DNA of 64,000 nucleotides from Hippophae tibetana (taxonomy: Eukaryota > Streptophyta > Magnoliopsida > Rosales > Elaeagnaceae), in the NCBI GenBank assembly GCA_037013495.1, contig CM072802.1:61747983-61811982 (forward strand), written 5' to 3'. Of the stretch, positions 48,475 through 62,986 are shown piece by piece. The translations under genes and the position numbers were made by a program. Each line of letters opens with the position of its first letter. The first letter of the stretch is position 1. Below the pieces are notes generated by a model that was given only the letters and a program-made list of their open reading frames with translations, was not told the DNA's origin and did not search any database.

Positions 48475-49356
48475 TTTAAGTAAAAATTATTTAGAAAAAT
48501 AATGATTTTCATAATATATTTTATCGAACGAAAAAATAATAATTAAATGACATTATTTAAATTTTAATGAATATAAGGGTATCAAGGTAATATAAAGTGT
48601 TTTCCGTTCTATTTCAATTGTAAACCAAACACGAAAATACTAATTAATTTTTTGATTCTAATTGTCAAAGAAAAAAAACTGTTTCCATTCCATTCCTATT
48701 CACAATCCCATTCTGATTCTATTCTCTTTTCAATGTCGAAAGTGTTCAAAGTCCACGGTTAGCAAATTTGAGCTCAGGTTCATCGTATTGAGATATTTAC
48801 TAAACAAAAGGAGATGATGGATCAATGACATGAGGTCATGATGAGATTCTTACACAAACTTAGTCAAAATATAGCATCATAATTCCTTATTACAATATCA
48901 CAAGTAGCACCTACCTCACAACATCTATCAATTTCTTCATCTTCTTAGACATGGATTTTTTTCTTATTGGAGTTATATTATTTTGTTAGTTTATGTAGAG
49001 ACATTTGGTATATATTAAACTTGAAGTTCTTGAATAAATGCTAGAATTTCTTGGTCGAGGTTATATTGAGACAAATTTTGGATTAGGTGGAACATATTTT
49101 GAAAGAGAATGTGGAGTATATTTTTTAATATGGAAAGGTAATATTACATTACCTTATGTTTGGTTGACTGGAATGGAAAGGAATTAGAATTGATTCCTTC
49201 CAATTATATGTTTGGTGGTGTAGAAAAATGAGAATAAAATGAAATCAATTCCTAAAAGAGAAGTACTCATAATTCCTTCTCGCCCCTTAAGGAATCATGA
49301 TTCCATTCTCATCTCAAAGTTTCTTTCCCAATTTTACCCCAACTCGAAGTATAACC
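48475..49356 (-). repeat. Satellite core, inverted, copy 2
   Basis: Equivalent to 19931-20812. Confidence 0.75.
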
Positions 49357-49743
49357 CAAAACTGTAAACCTTATTTAAAAAAATAATAATTTTAACCATA
49401 AACCTTAACCCACAAATATAAACCAAAATCTTAAACCCCAAATCAAAAATTAGAAAACCCTAAACCCTATTTATAAAAATAATAATTTTAATATGAAACT
49501 TTAACCCATAAATCTAACGTTAAAACGTAAATCCCAAATCCCACAACGCTAAACCCTATTTAAAAAATAATAATTTTTATCCTAAACATTAACTCACAAA
49601 TAGAACTCTAAACAACAAACCCTAAACCCTATTTAAAAAAATAATAAATTATACCCCAAACCATAATCACAAATTTTACCGTAGGTTTAAAATTATTATT
49701 TTTCTAAATAGGATCTAGGGTTTTGGGATTTGGGATTTGGGGT
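49357..49743. repeat. Telomere-like satellite with orientation flip, copy 2
   Basis: Equivalent to 20813-21199. It is inverted to about 49676, then one forward repeat up to the CACTA end. Confidence 0.8.
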
Positions 49744-49872
49744 CACTAGTACAAAATGTGGTATTTAAAAGTTATTTTTTGGAGAAATCTATTTTTAATG
49801 AATGTAAAGTTAGTTCGGTGAAAAATCGATGCTACATGTATCGTTGTTTGACACGTAGAACCGACGCTACAT

Positions 49873-50710
49873 CCTACGTGTATTTTTTTATTTTAAAAAT
49901 GCAGTTTAGAATTGAAATTATATAGCAAATTTTTTTTAATTTTTTAGCCAATTATTATTTTATTTAAACTGTTTAAAATTGAATTTTGATATATATATAT
50001 ATATAGTATAATTTTTTTTCTTTTTTTTAAGTCAATTTGTTTTTAAAATTATATAATTTTGTGTATTTGTTTGGATACTTAATTTTATGTACGTACATGA
50101 AATATTTGCAAAATGCAAACAAGTTTTCAAAAAAGTATAAAAGGTTTATAATTAAAATCAAATAAAATAATAATTGACCAAAAAATAAAAAAAAATTGTA
50201 CTATTTAATTTCAATTTTAAACTACAATTTGAAAATAAAAAATACACGTAGTACGTAGTCTCGGTTGACGTGTAGAACCAACGCTACACACGTGGATAGC
50301 GTCTATTCTACACGTCAATGGACGCTACGTCCTACGTGTATTTTTTTATTTTAAAATTGAAATTAAATAGTACAATTTTTTTATTTTTTAGTTCAATTAT
50401 TATTTTATTTTAACTATAAACCTTTTATATTTTTTTGAAAACTTTTCTATATAGTATAAATATTTTTCATGTTATCCAATTCAATAACTAGTGTGAAAAA
50501 CATGTACGTACATAAAATTAAGTATCCAAACAAATATACAAAGTTATATAATTTTAAAAAGAAATTGACTAAAAAAAAGAAGAAAAAATAATACTATATA
50601 TATATCCGAATTCAATTTTAAAGATTTCAAATAAAATAATAATTGACAAAAAATTGTACTATATAATTTCAATTTTAAACTGCATTTTTAAAATAAAAAA
50701 ATACGCATAG
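49873..50710. repeat. Long palindrome in the CACTA 5' region, copy 2
   Basis: Equivalent to 21329-22165, differing only by an A-run length and single bases. Confidence 0.8.
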
Positions 50711-50715
50711 CACGT

Positions 50716-52513
50716 TGATGAGCGAAAACCGACATCGTCGATTCTTGCCAATACTTTGGTTTTAATATTTATAAAACTCTCGCAAGTGCACGAATCATTT
50801 CGAAGAAAATGATAAGTATACTCCCAAGGTCGATCTAAGGAAGGAATGTATGTGGTTTCTAATTTATTATTCAAACTTTTAAAAAGGAAATTAAATCCTA
50901 AACATCCTCTCACGATATTTTGGGGTTTTGTGTTTTTAATCTACTTACATAAAAATAAACATAGATTCAATAAACATTCATGCAAATTTTATCTTTTATT
51001 ATAGTGGAGTATTTATGGATATAATAACTAAGTTAATTATGCTTGCTCATATTATTTAGGTTATTAAAGATATGAATTGATATTTATTGATTCTCCCTTT
51101 TTTGTATGAATACCACCTTTGGTGGGGTTAGATATTCTTTGTTAACTAAACAAATCAATTAACACCTATGGGTGGGGTTGATAACTAATTTGGTTAATTA
51201 AATTAATTCCTTTTTCTAAGAGATTGAAAATGAACCATTTAAATGCCACCTTTGGTGGGGTTAGACAGTTTAAACTTTATTCAAGGTGTCCAAATTAAAC
51301 CTAAGAATTTAGCTATCCGAGTACTAACTTTTAAGTTTTAAAACCACTACAGAAAAGATGTTGTCAATACATTTTCATATAATAATTCTTATAAAAACTT
51401 TTGAAATAGAGCTTCACTCTAACTACCGAGCGATTGTACCAACAAATAAAAGAGCACTACTCTAAATCATACCGGATAACTAAACCTTAAAATCTAATTT
51501 TCAGGTTTAAGTTTGTGATGAAAAATAATATATTTCTCTCTAACATTCTTAATATAAAATCTTGAATAAAAACAAAATCAATTCATTTTAGAGATTTTCA
51601 CCTATTTAATATTTCGCAAGCATAACAACGTTATTATTACATCATGTTTATAAACAGCCAGCACAGTTAAATTAAATATAACATGTAAGAATAAAGCATA
51701 AAAAATAACTGTAAAGAAAATAAAATCCTTACCGAACTTCGACGCTATTCCCGTTGCCGGAAAACCTCCAAGCGGAATTTGCACTCCAATTTAATGAATC
51801 AAAAAGCTAAAAAATCACAAAAACATAACTAGTTCTTCCCAAAAAAGGAAGAACTCTAAAACTAAGAGAAATTAACCAAGAAAAACTAAAAACTAAGAAA
51901 AACTAAAAATCTAAGAAAAGAGAGAAAAGAATGTATTTTGAGGTGTGTTTAGAAGTGAAGGGAAGGGGGGGTATTTAAGGTGAGGATGAAGAGAAAAAGT
52001 GAGTGAAAAAATGTTAAAAAGTGGTAAAAACGCGGAATGGAATTGCTGAGGTCATTGACGACGTCAGCTTGACGTCATGGGGCGGTTGCACGTGAAAAAT
52101 GGGGCGAAACGGGCGTCGGCGCGCGCGGAGGGCTGCTGGGTGCGCGGATGGGCTTGGGCGCTGGCACACGCGGGACTGGGCGCGCGGCTGGGTAGCTACG
52201 CGACACGGCGACGCGATTTTCTCCTTTTTGACATTTTTGACCTTTTTGACCCATTTTGTCCAATTTTTCCATATTTGTTGACCTTTCCCCATTTATTTAT
52301 TAATATATTTGTGATGTATTGCTTCTAGTATTCCTCTTTGAGTCTTTAAGTTATGTTTTTAAGCCAAAATACCTGAAAAACAATAAAAATACCCGTGATT
52401 CCGAAAAAGACAAATTTATATAAATATATGATAAAACATATAAATATATATATTTTTAATCAATTAATGTGCATAAAATCATGGTTTTTTTAGTGCTTTT
52501 TGAGCACTCATCA
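50716..52513 (-). mobile_element. Solo LTR nested in CACTA, copy 2
   Basis: 1798 bp as in copy 1, with the CACGT target duplication intact at 50711-50715 and 52514-52518. Confidence 0.93.
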
Positions 52514-53043
52514 CACGTAGCGTCGGTTGATGTGTTGAACCGATTCTACACACGTGTATAGTGTCGATTCCACCTGTGTAGCATCAGTTCGACACGTCAA
52601 CGGATGATATCCACACGTATTAATCCATTTCTATTCTCTCTTCTTCATCAGAACGTCTTTTTCAATTTGCCCAGCAAAAAAAAACCTCAAAACCGAGCTC
52701 ACTTCCTCCACTCTTTCTCATTTTCCGACCACCCCCGACCACCATTTTAAGTCGTTTTGTGGGTTATCTTCCTCTCCATATTATCTTTCAGATCTCCTAT
52801 TTTTTTTAGTGAAATACTCAAAATAATTATACCTATTTTCTCACTTATTATCACTTACAAAACACCCATTTTTTCTTCATTTCCTTCATTTAGTCATTTC
52901 ATTTACTCTTGTAAGTATTTGTATTAATCTTATGCACTTATTATTCAGTTTTCTTTTTTTGTATAAATTTTTTATTTATGTATATTTTGCATTATGCTTA
53001 TTATATGTTTGGCTGATTTTTTGTGCAAATAATATCTGGATGC

Positions 53044-56000
53044 TGTGGGTTTGAGGGACTATAATATTTACCGTACGTGGATAAATTTATTTACATATAA
53101 ATAATTATATTTTATTAAGTTAAAATAATACAATTTCAAAATGATTAAAATGATAAATTTTTGTATTATGTATGTTTTGAAATATATTCTAATAATTAGG
53201 ACTACATTCCTAGAGTTGAAAGTTTTATGAAATTTGATTGTAGAAATAGTAATAATGAAATTAGTATGATTTGATACCCATGTGTTAAATGTAAAAATGA
53301 GAAATTTCATGAAGTTGACGAGGTTAACTATCATCTTATCCATAATGGTATTCTTTTGAGCTATAAATGTTGGTATTATCATGGAAAAAATATTGATAAT
53401 ACTTATGGGGAAAAGATAAATAAGAATGTGAATGGATTACATACATCTTATCATAATGTATAGACAAAAAATATGTTTCATGGTGTTGAAGATGAACTAC
53501 GTGAGGATGATCCGAAAACCTTTAAAAAACTTCTAGAAGATGCCAAAAAACCGTTGTATCCAAAATGAAAGAAATACACTAAAATTTTGGGATAGGTTTA
53601 TTTGTACAATGTGAAGGCAAAACCTGGTTTTTTTGACAAGGGATTCACAGAATTACTAAATCTACTAGTCGATATGTTTTATGAGGGTATTGAATTTCCA
53701 TCTTCAATGTATGAAGTGAAGGAATCTCTTAGTCGATTTGGCATGGAATATGATAAGATTCATACTTGTCCAAATGATTGCATTCTTTATAGAAAAGAAT
53801 ATGAGATTTTAGATGATTGTCCGATGTGTAAAGAATTGAGATGGAAGCATGCTACAAATGAGACAACATCTAAGAAAGGCATACCCGCAAAGGTTGTTTG
53901 GTACTTTTCTCTGATTCCTCATTTTCAAATGTTGTTCAAAAGTAAAGAGATATCAAAGATGTTGAATTGGCATTTAGATAATTGATATGGTGATAGGGTG
54001 CTATGTCATCCTCGTGATTCTCTAAATTGGAAAGTAGTAGATAATTTATCCCTTCAATTTGCATCTAATCCGCGCAATCTTCATCTTGCCATTGCTGCTG
54101 ATGGAATTAATCCACATAGTTCCCTTAGTAGTAGATATAGTTGTTGGCTAGTAATTATGGTAACATACAACCTTCCTCCCTGGTTGTGTATGAAAAGAAA
54201 ATTCATGATGTTAACATTATTGATCTCAGGACTGAAACAACCCGGTGTTGATATTGATGTATATTTCCAACCTCTAATAGATGATATAAAGACGTTGTGG
54301 AATGATGGTGTAAATTTTTACGATGCACATAAAGAAGAACACTTTAACATGAGAGGGGTCCTTTTATGGACAATTAATGCTTTTCCTACTTATGAAAACT
54401 TATCAGGACATGCAACAAAAGGTAACAAGGGATGCCCTTTATGTAGTGATGGCACTTCTGCAACTTATCATGTTCATGGACAAAGGATGCCTTATAGAAG
54501 ACATAAAATATTTTTTCCATCTGGACACAAGTTTAGATAAAAAAAGAAATTGTTCGATGGTGAAGAAGATCATGATCATGCACCCTGATGTCTGCAAGGT
54601 GTTGAGATATTAAGGAAATTAAATGGTATGACATTCAAACGATATGGAAAGATGAAAAAAGAATACTCAGTAAGGTAGGGAAACGAAAGAGGTCATCTAA
54701 TGAATAGGGTGAAAATGAAAAAGAAGGAGAATCAGTAGACCATGGTTGTTGGAATAAAAAATCAATATTTTGGGAATTATCTTATTGGAAAGACCTACAC
54801 ATTCGTCACATCTTAGATGTCATGGACATTAATAAAAATGTATCTGAGAGCTTGATTGGTAGATTACTTAATATACCTACAAAAACGAAGGATGGAATTA
54901 AAGTAAGACTAGATTTAAAGAAACTAGGTATACGATCTGGATTGCCACCAAGGGTGAAAAATGATAAGAATCGAACATACTTGCCACCAGCATCATATAA
55001 AATGTCAACAAAATAGAAGGATGTGTTTTGTAAATGTTTGGCGGGTGTGAAATTTCCTGATGGTTACTCATCCAACTTAAGAAATTTTGTGTCTATCACC
55101 GATAAGAAACTTTATGGATTGAAATCACATAATTGTTATATCTTAATGCAACAGTTATTACCACTAGCTATTAGATCAATTCTTCCAAATCATGTTCAAT
55201 TATCAATAATTCATTTGTGTTCATTCTTCAATACAATATACAAGAAATCTATATCAATTGGCGAGTTAAACTCTTTATAGAAAAGTGTTGTAGAGACTTT
55301 GTGTCTAATTGAAAAATATTTTCCTCCTTCTTTCTTCAATATAATGATTCACTTGTGTGTTCATTTAGTTCGAGAGGTTCAATTGTGTGGTCCTACTTAC
55401 TTAAGATGGATGTATCCTTTTGAGAGATATATGCAAGTCTTTAAAGGATATGTAAATAATAGAAATCGACCTGAATGATGCATGGTGGAACGTTACATTG
55501 CTGAAGAGGCAATTGAGTTTTGTTATGAATACTTTAGTGGTTGCATCGAAATTGGGAATCCTATGCATAAGTTTTTCTTAGAATGTAACATGATCCAAGT
55601 AGAAAACCCTATGCTTGGTGGAATTAAGAAATTGTTTATTGATCGCACTCGATGGGAAAAAGCACACCGAATCATTTTGGTAAATAATAATTAGGCATAA
55701 CCGTATATAGAGTAAGTGATGTTTAACATTTCCATTTATGCAAAAATTAATTTTTATTTAACTGTTAATGATGATATTTACTTCATATATCCTTAATAAC
55801 ATTACAGAATGCATTTAAACTTATTGAAGATCGATTCTTGTTATAAAAAAAAGGAGGAGAAAAATGACCGTATGATGAACATAAGCGAGAGCTTATTAAT
55901 TGGTTATGCAACCATATAAGTGTCACATACAAGAATTTATTAGTACTTCTATGCAATGTTTTAAAACTTTACTTTAAACACATTTCATGTTTTTTGTATA

Positions 56001-56152
56001 CATAGATTCAAGATGAACTCAAGAAACCCAATCATAAAATAACAGAAAGTTTAGAATGGCTTGCACATGGTCCAAAATTCGATGTCAAATCATTTTCTAG
56101 TGTCACAATAAATGGATCGAGGTTTACGACTCAAGCTGGGACAAAGTCCGAG
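53044..56152 (+). pseudogene. Decayed TNP2-type CACTA transposase, copy 2
   Basis: It has the same piece order as 24498-27605 and the same stops. Three substitutions in the 53602-53985 piece change residues; two give forms closer to the usual family sequence (CPMCKE instead of CSMCKE, SLIP instead of SMIP). This suggests copy 1 gained those changes after duplication. Confidence 0.9.
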
Positions 56153-56525
56153 TAAGGTTTAGGGTTAAAATTATTATTTTTCAAAATATGATTTAGGGTT
56201 GTAGAATTTTGGATTTAGGGTTTAGGGTTAAAATTATTATTTCTCTAAATAGGGTTTAGGGTTGTTGGATTCGGGATACATGTTATAGGGTTTATGGTTA
56301 TATTTGTGGGTTAAGGTTTAGAGTTAAATTTATTATTTTTCTAAATAGGGTTTAGCGTTTTGTGATTTGGGATTTGGTTTTTATGGTTTAGGGTCATATT
56401 TGTGGGTTAAGGTTTAGGGTTAAAATTATATTTTTTTTTCTAAATAGGATCTAGGGTTTTGGGATTTGGGATTTAGTATCTTGGTTTAAGTTTTAGGACT
56501 TTGAGTTTAGGGTTATACTTAGGGT
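56153..56525 (+). repeat. Telomere-like satellite at the copy 2/copy 3 boundary
   Basis: Equivalent to 27606-27978. The satellite starts at the same base after the CACTA truncation in both boundaries. Confidence 0.85.
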
Positions 56526-57423
56526 TGGAGTAAAATTGGAAAAACAATTTGATATAAGAATGAAATCTTGATTCCTTAAGTGGGAAAAGGAATTAAGATT
56601 ACTTCAATTCTAGGATTTGTTTTCATTTTATTCTCACTTTTCAGCTCAACCAAATATAAAATTGGAAGGAATCATTTTTTATTTCATTCCATTCCAGTCA
56701 ACCAAATGTAGGGTAATGTAATATTACCTTTTCATATACAAAAATATAATAAACATTCTCTATCAAAATATATTCCACCTAATCCAAAACATGTCCCAAT
56801 ATACCGTCAACCAAGAAATTCTAGCATTTATTCAAGAACTTCAACTTTGACATATACCAATTGTCTTTACATAAACTAACAAGATAATATAACTCCAATG
56901 AAAAAATCCAAGTCTAAGAAAATGGAGAAATCAATGGATTTTGAGAGGTAGGTGCTACTTGTGATATTGTACTAAAGAATTATGATTCAATATTTTGACT
57001 AAGTTTATTTTAGAGTCTCATCATCACCTCTTGTCATTGAGCCATCATCTCCTGTTGTTGAGTAAATATCTCAATATGATAATCCCGAGTTTAAATTTGA
57101 TTATCGTGGACATAAAATTTGAACACTTTTGAGAAGGATAACAGAATTAAATCGGAATGGGATTGTGAATATGAATGGAATGGAATCATTTTTTTTGCGT
57201 TTCACTACTTGAATCAAAAAAGGAATTAGGGTTGTAGTGTTTGATTTACAATTGTAATGGAATGTAAAACACTCTATATTACCTTAATACTAATATATTC
57301 TCTAAAATTTAAATAATATTATTTAATTATTATTTTTTCATTAGAAAAAATATATTATTGAAATTATTATGTTACTAAATAATTATTACTTAAAAATAAA
57401 ATATATTTTAAAAACTATTTTTT
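56526..57423 (+). repeat. Satellite core A, copy 3
   Basis: Equivalent to 216-1112. Confidence 0.65.
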
Positions 57424-58018
57424 TTAAATAGGGTTTAGGTTTATGAGATTTGGACTTTATGATTTAGGGTTTATGGTTATATTTGTGGGTTAAGGTTTAG
57501 GGTTAAATTTATTATTTATCTAAAGAGGATTCATGGTTGTGGGATTTGGGGTTTAGGGTTTAGGGTTTAAGGTCATATTTGTGGGTTAAGGTTTAGGGTT
57601 AAAATTATTATTTTTCTAAATAGGGTTTAGGGTTATGGGATTTAGGATTTGGGGTTTAGTGTTTAGGGTTTAGGGTTATATTTGTGGGTTATGGATTAGG
57701 GTTAAAATTATTATTTTTCTAAATAGGATGTAGGGTTTAGGGTTTAAGTTTATATTTGTGGGTTAAAGTTTAGGGTTAAAAGTATTATTTTTCAAAATAG
57801 GGTTTAGGTTGTTAGATTTGGGGTTTACGTTATAGGGTTTAGGGTTATATTTGTGGGTTATGGTTTAGGGTTAAAATTTTATTTTTCTAAATAGAGTTTA
57901 GGGTTTCGTGATTTTGGATTTGGAGTTTAAGATTTGGGGTTATATTTGTGTGTTTAGATTTAGGGTTTAAATTATTATTTATCTAACTAGGGTTTTCGAT
58001 TTTAGGATTTAAGATTTT
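57424..58018 (+). repeat. Telomere-like satellite array, copy 3
   Basis: Equivalent to 1113-1707. It lacks the extra 10 bp of copy 2. Confidence 0.85.
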
Positions 58019-60039
58019 TGTCTCTTTTAGAGAACATAAAATCATGCAAGTATACACGGTCACAAGTAATAATATGATTAAGTAAAATATCGTTCCCACG
58101 GAGATTTGTTACTAGTGTTCCTTAATACTAAAATTATTTCAACCTGAGTTTATCCATATATTCGATAATTTGATGCAGTTTGATTAACTAGTTTTTATAA
58201 CAGTTTATAAGAAAATTCTAGGATTGTAGTTTCACCAAATTAATCCACTTGAACATTTTATTTTTTCTTGATTTATGTTCTCGTATTTTAAGTTGTTAAC
58301 CAAGAACTCCTAATTTATCCATATATCTCTTCCGAGCTCCATACAGACACATCTCACTAAAATAATTCATTATATTCCTATGAGAATTAAATTCAACCAG
58401 ATTTATTAAGTTATAAGTTCTCAAATAGTTACACATACAATAAAAGTATATTCCTATCCCTTATATATATACGTTATTTTATAACGAGCAACACAAAAAA
58501 ATGCATTTTCCAAGTTTATTTAAGTGTCACGTATCAATTAATTAATCTTCCGATAATTAAAAGCATTAAGCATAGATAAAATAAACAACTTAAAACCGTT
58601 CCATAAATCATTCAAAAATAATTAATTCAAGTTTCATAATTTAAGCTACACTGCAACCCTAGAACAAATAAATTAGTTCATAGCATAAATTAAAATTACA
58701 ACACAACAACAATCAAACATTTCAGAGAAATAAAATTTAAAAGAAAAAAAGATTAGGAGAAACTCTTTCACGATTCCTCAATGAAAATTAAATTTCTTCC
58801 CTTTCCTTGTTCTTCGTTGTCTTCTTTCTCTCTATTTCCTAAGAAAATACAACATAAAAATTGTTAAATAAAAGTTTCTGCGTATTTTACAACACGTAGA
58901 GAGAAACTAAAACTTAAGTGAAAAAGTGGAAAAATGCAAAACTAAAAACTAAACTCCAACTTTTTTCTCGCGTCCAAATATATCCCCCTATACAATTTTT
59001 TTTTATCAAGATACATGTATTGGGGGACAAAAAGACATGGGAGGAATTAAAATAAATAACACGGGTGAAAACCGTTCTGTGTTTTTCTAATTTTTTTTTC
59101 TTTAAATGCATGCCACGTGTCATCATTTTATTGGCTGCAAGATATGAAGAGACATGTGGCAGACTTTCATTCGGTGGGGAGAATGGGCGCATGGAGAACA
59201 GCTGGACTGAGTCGCACAAGATCTTATCGCGTTGGAAGTGTGCGACAGTTGGCTTCGATACGTGGCGACGCAGAAAGAGGTGGTGAGTGGGTGTCGTTTC
59301 TGTGTTTTTATTTTAACAAATACATGCCATGTGTCGTCATATGATTCCCTGAAATATTGAGGAAACACGTGGCTGCTTTTTATTCGGTGAAATGCGATGG
59401 TGCACTCTGATGCGATGAACAGCGTCGCACGGGAGTGTAGGCGAGCAGCTCGGTGCGTGACAGCTTGATTCCACGCGGTTAAATCTAAACCTTTCAACTG
59501 ATCCAACGGTGAGCGATGCAGCTCGGGAGAAACTTCTGCGCAGTCGACACGTGGGTCCTACTCTGCACGCCAGCCTGCGTGGCAGGTGGGCCCTACTCGG
59601 TGCCGAGTCGCGTGCTTCAGGAATACCGGGTCCACTCTCTTTTGTCGTGTCTTGTTTGCATGCGCCAGATCTTGACCGTTGATTGGACGATCGAACGGTG
59701 AGTGTTGGGCATTGTGAATGTCACGAGTGGCTCCTTCTACTGCGCAGAAAATTCAACTTTCATTAATTGCATTTTGACCCACAAATTTAATTCAAATTAA
59801 CTTATAATCTTTTGATATTTTCAATTTAACCCACTTTTAATTCAAATTAAATTTTAAGCTTTTTATAATTGCAATTAAGTCCCTTTTTATTAAAATTCAT
59901 TAATTTTCTTGAAAATATATTTATTAAAAACTAATACTAAATATTAATTTAATTAATTAAAAATTAACTAAAAATGTAAAGAACTAGCAATTATAATTAA
60001 TAAAATAGACGAAAATAACAGTATAAAATACAGTTATCA
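58019..60039 (-). mobile_element. Fossil Ty3/gypsy LTR (Athila/Tat-like), copy 3
   Basis: 2021 bp, as in the other copies, and closer to copy 1 than to copy 2 at most variable sites. Confidence 0.7.
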
Positions 60040-60808
60040 CACCCCCAAACTTAAGATTTTGCTAACCCTCGAGCAAAAGGCAAGAAATAAAACAAGAATA
60101 AATGCTTTTAAAATAGCGATTTTTAAAATATTTCTTTTTGTTTATTTCAAATAACATAACTCAAAGAAATAAAAGAATTTTATCTAAACGTTGAAATTAA
60201 TATAAAAGTATATTACATTTTCACAATGAATTTAGTGTGTGTGTGAAGTCTTTTCATATTTTATCACATATAATCCGGATCAGTTTATGCAAATATGAGT
60301 GCAATTTATTTTTAATGAAATCGCATATCTCATAAGTTTATTTTTCATTTCTCTCTCCACTAATGTAGACAAACACAAAATCAATAGGACTTTATTAAGC
60401 TTGTAATGTATGGGTTAGGTAAAGGTAGGATAAAGGATAATATTTAGCTAAAAACTTTTCCTAAACACATCATTTTAGGATTTAAACGAGATACGATCTA
60501 TCATCACAATAACTACTTCCCAATTTGGGATTTAACATCACATACAATACTCATTTTTTTCTTTTTTTCTATTTTTTTTCCTTTTTTTAACAATATCCTC
60601 TCTTTTTTTCCGATATATCTGCACGTATATATATATTTAGTAGGCTTTTGAAAATGAGATAAAAATATATATAAAAACTTTGAGGCTCAAAAGGGGTATA
60701 CTATGGATAAAGCATATGAAGGTAGATAGATAGGCTCAAACGATCCAAAGATAGCCTAAATCATTTTCTTAGTTAAATGTTATCTATAATTTCGCCTCGA
60801 GAGAAAAT
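60040..60808 (-). mobile_element. Internal 3' remnant of Athila/Tat-like element, copy 3
   Basis: Equivalent to 3729-4497. Confidence 0.55.
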
Positions 60809-61729
60809 CAGGGCATAAGGTTTAAGGTTGTACTTGGGGTTTGGGTAAAATTGGAAAAAAAGTTTGAGATAGGAAAGGAAACATGTTTCCTTAAAGGGGG
60901 AGAAGGAATTATGATTACTTCTATTCTACAAATTGTTCTCATTTTATTCTCACTTTTCAGCCTAACCAAAAATAAAATTGAAAGAAATCAATTCTAATTC
61001 AATTCCATTTTAGTCAACCAAACGTAGGGCAATGTAATATTATCCTTACATATACAAAAATATACTAAATATTCTCTATAAAAATATATTCCACCTAATT
61101 CAAAACATGTCCCAATATACCGTCAACCAAGCAATTCTAGCATTTATTCAAGAACTTCAAGTTTAACATATACCAAATATCTCTAAATAAACTAACAAAT
61201 TAATATAACACCAATAAAAAAATCCAAGTCTAAGAAGATGGAGAAATCAAAAGATTTTGGGAGGTATGTGTTACGTGTGATATTGTACTAAAGAATTATG
61301 ATGCAATATTTTTTCCTAAGTGTGTAAGAATCTCATCATCACCTCATGTCATTGAGCCACCATATCCTCTTGTTGGGTAAATATCTCAATACGATGATCC
61401 TGAGTTTAAATTCGCTAACTGTGGACTTAATTTACGAACACTTTTGACATGGACAACAGATTAGAGTGAATATGGGATTGAGAATAGGAATGGAATGGAA
61501 ACCTTTTTTGCGTTTGACCACTAGAATCAAAGAATAAATCATGATTGATATGTTTGGTTTACAATTGGAATAGAATGTAAAAAACTATATATTACCTTAA
61601 CACTCATATATTCTGTAAAATTTAAATAATATTATTTAATTATTATTTTTTCGTTAGACAAAATAAATTATTGAAATTATTATTTTTCTTAATAATTATA
61701 TCTTAAAAATAAAATATATTATAAAAATT
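60809..61729 (+). repeat. Satellite core B, copy 3
   Basis: Equivalent to 4498-5418. Confidence 0.65.
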
Positions 61730-62706
61730 ATTATTTTTCATAATAGGGTTTAGTATTTGAAGGTTTGGGATTTGGGATTTGGGGTTTAGTGTTTTGGGAT
61801 TTTTGTTTCAGGCTTAGGGTTGAATTTGTCAGTTAAGGTTAAGGTTTAAAATTATTATTTTTCTAACTAGGGTTTAGGATTATGAGATTTTGTGGTTTAT
61901 GATTTTGGGTTTATGGTTATATTTGTGGGTTAATGTTTAGGGTTAAAATTATTATTTTTCTAAATAAGGTTTAGGGTTGTGGGATTTTGGATTTGGGGTT
62001 TAGGGTTTATGGTTTAAGGTTATAATTGTGGGTTATGGTTTAGGGTCAAAATTATTATTTTTCTAAATTGGATGTATGGTTTCGGGATTTGGGGTTTAGG
62101 GTTTTATTTGTGGGTTAAGGTTTAGAGTTAAAATTATTATTTTTCTAAATAGGGTATTGGTTATGGGATTTGGGGTTTATGTTATAGGGTTTAGGGTTTA
62201 GGTTTTAAGGTTTTGGATTATGTTTGTGGATTAAGGTTTAGTATTAAAATTATTATTTTTTGTACATAGGGTATAAGGTTTTGAGATTTGGGGTTTACGG
62301 TTTACGGTTATATTTATGGGTTAAGGTTTAGGATTAAAACTATTATTTTTCTAAATATGGTTTAGGGTTGTGGGATTTGGGATTTGGGATATTGGATATA
62401 AGGTTTAAAGTTATATTTGTGGGTTAAGGTTTAGGGTTAAAATTATTATTTTTCTAAATAATGTTTAGGGTTTATGGTTAATGATATTGGGTTATGTTTG
62501 TGATTTAAGGTTTAGGGTTAAAATTATTATTTTTCTAAATATGATTTACGATTTTGTGATTTAGGGTTTAGAGTTTAGGGTTATATTTGTGTGTTAAGGT
62601 TTAGCGTTAAAATTATTACTTTTATAAATAGGGTTTAGGATTTATGGTTTTGGGATTTGGGAATAGGGATTTAGGGAATAAGGCTTAGGGTTTAGGATTG
62701 TACTTG
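61730..62706 (+). repeat. Telomere-like satellite array, copy 3
   Basis: Equivalent to 5419-6395. Confidence 0.85.
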
Positions 62707-62986
62707 GAGTGAGATTTGTGTAAAATTAGAAAACAAATTAGATGAGAATGAAATCATGATTCCTTAAGGGGGAGAAGGAATTGTGATTACTTCTTTTTTT
62801 AGGAATTGATTTAATTTAATTCTCACTTTTCAGCCCAGCCATATATAAAACTAGATAGAATCAATTCTGATACAATTCCATTCTAGTCAACCAAACATTG
62901 GGTAGTGTAATATTACCTTTACATATACAAAAATATACTCCACATTCTCTATCAAAATATTTTCCACCTAATCCAGAACATGTCCC
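62707..62986 (+). repeat. Truncated satellite core C, copy 3
   Basis: Equivalent to 6396-6675, with the same ccca junction to rRNA. Confidence 0.75.

Larger units (their letters stand above)
49744..56152 (+). mobile_element. CACTA DNA transposon, 3'-truncated, copy 2
   Basis: It has the same CACTAGTACAAAATGTG start, subterminal repeats, nested solo LTR and truncation point as copy 1. The right end again meets forward telomere-like satellite after tccgag. Confidence 0.9.
27765..56310 (+). repeat. Tandem macro-repeat, copy 2 (complete, about 28.55 kb)
   Basis: This is the only complete unit in the window. It carries every element of copy 1 in the same order, plus 784 bp at 34447-35230 that copies 1 and 3 lack. 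It has private variants in its first 7 kb, for example a 10-bp expansion in the satellite near 28990. Its TPS gene translates identically to that of copy 1. The near identity implies recent amplification, or an assembly that placed near-identical sequence in series. Confidence 0.97.
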
